Positions 40,939 through 43,488 of a stretch of 43,488 nt of DNA are shown piece by piece (position 1 is the first letter of the stretch; each line of letters opens with the position of its first letter). The notes beneath the pieces were generated by a model. The model made no database searches. It saw only the letters and a list, made by a program, of their open reading frames with translations, and was not told the origin of the DNA. The stretch comes from Streptococcaceae bacterium. Its GTDB lineage: Bacteria; Bacillota; Bacilli; Lactobacillales; Streptococcaceae. Made by a program: the position numbers and the translations under genes. Location: assembly GCA_022484805.1 (NCBI GenBank), contig JAKVKP010000020.1, positions 1 to 43,488 on the forward strand. Direction: 5' to 3'.

Positions 40939-41877
40939 CTACTTATTGACTTTATCTTCGCTTGATTTAGCAACGATATAATGCGGACGTTCTTTGGTTT
41001 CTAAGAAAATCTTACCGATATATTTACCAATGATGCCTAAACAGAATAGCTGTAAGCCACCCATAAATAAAATAATTGTTGCTAAAGAGGGCCAACCGCT
41101 CGTCGAATCACCCCAGATTAGTGCGCGAATTATAATATATAGCATTGCGATACCAGAGAGTAGACAAATTACTATTCCTGATAAAGTAGCGATTTCCAAT
41201 GGCACATTAGAAAAGTTAATGATTCCTTCAAGTGCATAACGGAATAAGCTACGGAAATTCCAGCTTGTTTTGCCAGCAGCTCGATCAATATTGTCATAAC
41301 CAATCGTTTCGGACTTAAAGCCGACCCAGCTCCAAAGTCCTTTTGAAAATCGGTTATATTCTCGTAGCTCAAGAATGGCATCCACCATTCTTCGAGTCAT
41401 CAATCTGTAATCACGAACGCCACTTTCCATTGAGACATCAGAAAGCTTACTTTCAATTTGATAGAACAATTTTGAAAAGAAGGAGCGAATTGCAGGTTCC
41501 CCTTCTCTTGAATTACGCTTTGTGAGGATACAATCTAGTTCAGAATTTTTATCTAATTTATCAAGCATAATCGGTAAAAGACTTGGTGGATCTTGTAAAT
41601 CAACATCCATCGGTGCAATGTAGTCACCTGTTGCATACTCAAGACCAGCAATTAAGGCTGCCTCCTTGCCAAAATTTCTTGAAAAAGATAGATAATGAAC
41701 CTCTGGATGCTCCTGACTTAATTTTATTATTTCGTATAAGGTGCCATCCTCGGAGCCGTCATCAATGTACCAAAATTCAATAATAGCATCGAGCTTAATC
41801 TCCCTGACCGCTTCATAAAAAAGTTTGATATTTTCCGCTTCGTTATAGCAGGGAATTATAATTGAGATCGTACGCAT
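40939..41877 (-). CDS. Family 2 glycosyltransferase, GtrB/DPM1-like, membrane-bound
   Basis: In this 312-residue protein, an N-terminal GT-A domain starts ISIIIPCYNEAENI and has WYIDDGSEDGT, SFSRNFGKEAALIAGL, and the metal-binding APMDVDLQDPPSL. Two C-terminal membrane helices follow (about residues 228-255 and 262-290). Members transfer a sugar from a nucleotide to undecaprenyl phosphate for wall or teichoic acid decoration. The ATG at 41877 follows GGAGG by 9 bases and begins directly with the catalytic strand. The in-frame start at 41928 adds 17 unrelated residues. The start lies in ATGTAATG, so a start-stop codon pair overlaps it by one base, as at potA. Confidence 0.88.
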   Translation of the reverse strand: MRTISIIIPCYNEAENIKLFYEAVREIKLDAIIEFWYIDDGSEDGTLYEIIKLSQEHPEVHYLSFSRNFGKEAALIAGLEYATGDYIAPMDVDLQDPPSLLPIMLDKLDKNSELDCILTKRNSREGEPAIRSFFSKLFYQIESKLSDVSMESGVRDYRLMTRRMVDAILELREYNRFSKGLWSWVGFKSETIGYDNIDRAAGKTSWNFRSLFRYALEGIINFSNVPLEIATLSGIVICLLSGIAMLYIIIRALIWGDSTSGWPSLATIILFMGGLQLFCLGIIGKYIGKIFLETKERPHYIVAKSSEDKVNK

Positions 41878-41970
41878 TACATGTTTCCTCCAATAATTTG
41901 AATAAATGATTCTTGCTGTCTTTCTCATTGTACCTCACTCACTGATATCTGACAAAAGTTATCTAGGTGA

Positions 41971-41987
41971 GCTACTGGGAATTTTCC
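41971..41987. other. Small hairpin in the region before the PTS operon
   Basis: CTGGGAA and TTCCCAG form a perfect 7-bp stem with a very small loop. There is no T run. Between the divergent glycosyltransferase and PTS genes it may be a protein site or a promoter-proximal structure. Confidence 0.35.
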
Positions 41988-42045
41988 CAGCAGTGTGACA
42001 CCATTCCCTAAACCACCCGCTTTGTCCCAACCCATCGCCAATCTA

Positions 42046-42074
42046 TTGAAAACCTTTTCATTCGAATTTATACT
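42046..42074 (+). promoter_or_regulatory. Promoter of the PTS operon
   Basis: TTGAAA (42046-42051), 17 bases, TATACT (42069-42074), a good sigma-A promoter. The transcript would start near 42081, just before the inverted repeat at 42090-42134. Confidence 0.65.
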
Positions 42075-42089
42075 CAATTAGTAATTAAA

Positions 42090-42134
42090 ACTGATGAGTC
42101 CTTCAAATCATGTTAAATGTAAAAATTCATCAGT
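42090..42134 (+). promoter_or_regulatory. Inverted repeat in the PTS leader
   Basis: ACTGATGA (42090-42097) is exactly mirrored by TCATCAGT (42127-42134), enclosing 29 bases. It lies right after the predicted transcript start and before the ribosome binding site. A leader hairpin or an operator with two separated half-sites are both possible. Confidence 0.45.
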
Positions 42135-42157
42135 AAAAAATGAAAAGAGGAAGAGAA

Positions 42158-42634
42158 ATGAGTTTAGTATTAGCAAGAATTGACCAAAGATTAATTCATG
42201 GTATCGTTGTGACACAATGGACAGCAACAACTAAAGCAAAGCGTCTGATGGTTGTTGATGATTTAATTGCAAAGGATGAGGTGCAAAAATCAGCAATGCG
42301 AATGAGTAAGCCAGCAGGTACAGGAATGTCAATTATTGATACAGAAACAGCAATCAATAATATTAAAGCAGGAAAATATGATAATCATAATGTTTTCTTA
42401 ATTGTTCGTGAGCCTGAAACATTGTTAAGAATGGCCGAGGCAGGGGTTGAGATTCCAAAGGTTAATATTGGCATTATTTTTGATGGACCAGATAAGAAAA
42501 CAGTCAAGAAAATGGTTTCGGTAAATGAAAAAGAAATTGCTGATTTGAAAGCATTAAAAGCGCTTGGTATTCCCGTCACCTTTCATTTTGTACCCTCAGA
42601 AGCTGAGGAGCCACTTGAAACGTATATTAATTAA
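42158..42634 (+). CDS. PTS mannose-family transporter subunit IIB
   Basis: This is a 158-residue cytoplasmic phosphotransfer subunit. The N-terminal SLVLARIDQRLIHGIVVTQW carries the phosphorylated histidine H14, and the block VVDDLIAKDEVQKSAMRMSKPAG is typical of mannose/sorbose/N-acetylgalactosamine-type IIB. The ATG at 42158 follows AGAGGAAG. The in-frame ATG at 42140 overlaps the ribosome binding site region and adds residues foreign to the family. It is followed by IIC and IID genes. The IIA domain is not in view. Sugar specificity cannot be assigned. Confidence 0.9.
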   Translation: MSLVLARIDQRLIHGIVVTQWTATTKAKRLMVVDDLIAKDEVQKSAMRMSKPAGTGMSIIDTETAINNIKAGKYDNHNVFLIVREPETLLRMAEAGVEIPKVNIGIIFDGPDKKTVKKMVSVNEKEIADLKALKALGIPVTFHFVPSEAEEPLETYIN

Positions 42635-42652
42635 CGAAAGAAGAGATAAATA

Positions 42653-43450
42653 ATGGAAATTATTCAAGGAATTTTAATTATTCTATTAAGTTTTTGGATG
42701 GTGCTTGATCAGCAAGGTTTAGTTATCACGACTTGGTTTCCAGTGATGGTTGCTTTTTTTGCCGGTCTTATTATGGGTGATTTGCAAACTGCAATGGTTA
42801 TCGGTGGGACATTTCAGTTAATGAACCTAGGAGTTGCTAATATCGGTGGCTCATCGGTTCCAAACTGGGGCTTAGCAAGTTTAGTCGGTATTTATGTGGC
42901 AATCCGAACAACAAATGACATTGAGCAAGCTAAGGCTGTTGCGCTTGCCGTTGGTGTTCCTGTCGGAATGCTCGGCTTACAGCTAGATGTATTTGCTAAA
43001 TTAGCAAATACCTATGTTACACACCGTGCACAAAAATTTGCTAATGAGAAAAATTTCAAAGCAATGAATCGAACTTTTTGGATTGGACCTTTTATTTTTG
43101 GTTTATCAACAGCTATCCCAACAACACTCTGCGTTTTATTTGGGGATAAATTAGTCAAACTAATCTTAGATTTCGTACCAACCTGGTTTACAGACGGCTT
43201 ATCAATTGCTGGTAGTATGCTACCTGTAGTCGGGATTGCCTTGTTATTACAATTTATGCCAGTTAAAAAATATTTGACATTTTTAGTGATTGGTTTTGTT
43301 TTTGCCGCTTATTTAAACTTACCAATTTTAGGTGTATCGCTATTAGGTCTTGCTTTTGCGTATTATTTCTTTACTCAAAAAATGGCCGCACCGGCTGCTA
43401 GCTCAGTGAATGGCGCAGAAGCTTTTGAAGGAGATGATTTTGATGAGTAA
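42653..43450 (+). CDS. PTS mannose-family transporter subunit IIC
   Basis: The 265-residue membrane channel subunit starts EIIQGILIILLSFWMVLDQQG and has the conserved GLIMGDLQTAMVIGGTFQLMNLG segment (about residues 38-60) and NIGGSSVPNW. About eight hydrophobic stretches are present. It lies 18 bases after the IIB gene and overlaps the IID start by eight bases. The end is acidic (EAFEGDDFDE). It resembles AgaC/SorA-like IIC proteins, but the exact sugar is unknown. Confidence 0.9.
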   Translation: MEIIQGILIILLSFWMVLDQQGLVITTWFPVMVAFFAGLIMGDLQTAMVIGGTFQLMNLGVANIGGSSVPNWGLASLVGIYVAIRTTNDIEQAKAVALAVGVPVGMLGLQLDVFAKLANTYVTHRAQKFANEKNFKAMNRTFWIGPFIFGLSTAIPTTLCVLFGDKLVKLILDFVPTWFTDGLSIAGSMLPVVGIALLLQFMPVKKYLTFLVIGFVFAAYLNLPILGVSLLGLAFAYYFFTQKMAAPAASSVNGAEAFEGDDFDE

Positions 43451-43488
43451 TAATGAGAAGCTAAGTCAGACACAAGGTGTTGTCACTC
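43443..43488 (+). CDS. PTS mannose-family transporter subunit IID, 5' end only
   Basis: ATG at 43443 lies inside the end of the IIC gene (overlap of eight bases) after a GAAGGAG ribosome binding site. The first 15 codons read MSNNEKLSQTQGVVT and run off the window. The assignment as IID follows from the fixed IIB-IIC-IID gene order and the overlapping start. The visible residues alone would not identify it. Confidence 0.6.
   Translation, partial: MSNNEKLSQTQGVVT

Noticed and set aside
42091..42112. CTGATGAGTCC resembles the hammerhead ribozyme core CUGAUGAG
   Set aside because: The matching stem II strand and the required GAAA segment do not follow (TTCAAATC instead), so the ribozyme cannot form.

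Overview
The window is low-GC Firmicutes DNA of the Lactobacillales type. Evidence: strong AGGAGG-like ribosome binding sites, frequent TTG/GTG starts, consensus sigma-A promoters, a T-box in front of glyQS, UPF0154, DUF896, DUF2316 and PFL/ACT proteins, a mannose-family PTS, and the gene order murI - XTP/dITP diphosphatase - phosphodiesterase - CbpB. A member of the Enterococcaceae (Vagococcus/Enterococcus-like) or a near relative is my best guess. The genus cannot be fixed from the sequence alone. No rRNA, tRNA, CRISPR array or intact insertion sequence was seen.

Layout. 1-1020 is decayed intergenic DNA: a partial small gene, terminators, a 12-bp tandem repeat, a response-regulator-like remnant and an orphan 50-residue gene. 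1130-6250 holds menA, a GNAT acetyltransferase, yneF and the murI operon. 6303-18216 is the most distinctive part: a LuxR-type regulator (minus strand) facing an apparent ten-gene operon. That operon encodes a PotD-like lipoprotein, a P-II signal protein, PotA/PotB/PotC, an amidohydrolase, a class III aminotransferase, agmatine deiminase, N-carbamoylputrescine amidase and an aldehyde dehydrogenase. Read together, the products import agmatine/putrescine and convert agmatine to N-carbamoylputrescine, putrescine, 4-aminobutanal and 4-aminobutyrate, releasing nitrogen. This differs from the fermentative agmatine deiminase route (transcarbamylase, antiporter, carbamate kinase) usual in lactic acid bacteria. 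The co-encoded P-II protein lacks the modifiable T-loop tyrosine.

18474-23494 holds a DUF2316 gene and a Fur-box-controlled siderophore operon whose order (binding protein, permease, permease, BesA-like esterase, ATPase) resembles feuABC-besA of Bacillus. 23542-27434 is a glycine T-box, glyQ, glyS and a DUF896 gene. 27676-30918 (minus strand) holds a PFL-family protein, an ACT-domain protein and a KtrB/TrkH potassium transporter. 31103-33991 is a second Fur-box-controlled iron ABC transporter. 34142-39209 is a TetR regulator divergent from a 1420-residue double-activase protein of the 2-hydroxyacyl-CoA dehydratase activator type. 39910-43488 holds a YoaK-family membrane protein, a YdbC/PC4 protein, a GtrB-like glycosyltransferase and the start of a mannose-family PTS operon cut by the window end.

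Two copies of a 176-bp non-coding repeat (23773-23948 and 39252-39427) each start just after the U-tract of a terminator. They contain paired hairpin arms with compensatory changes and look like an uncharacterised small interspersed element. One copy lies inside the glyQS leader.
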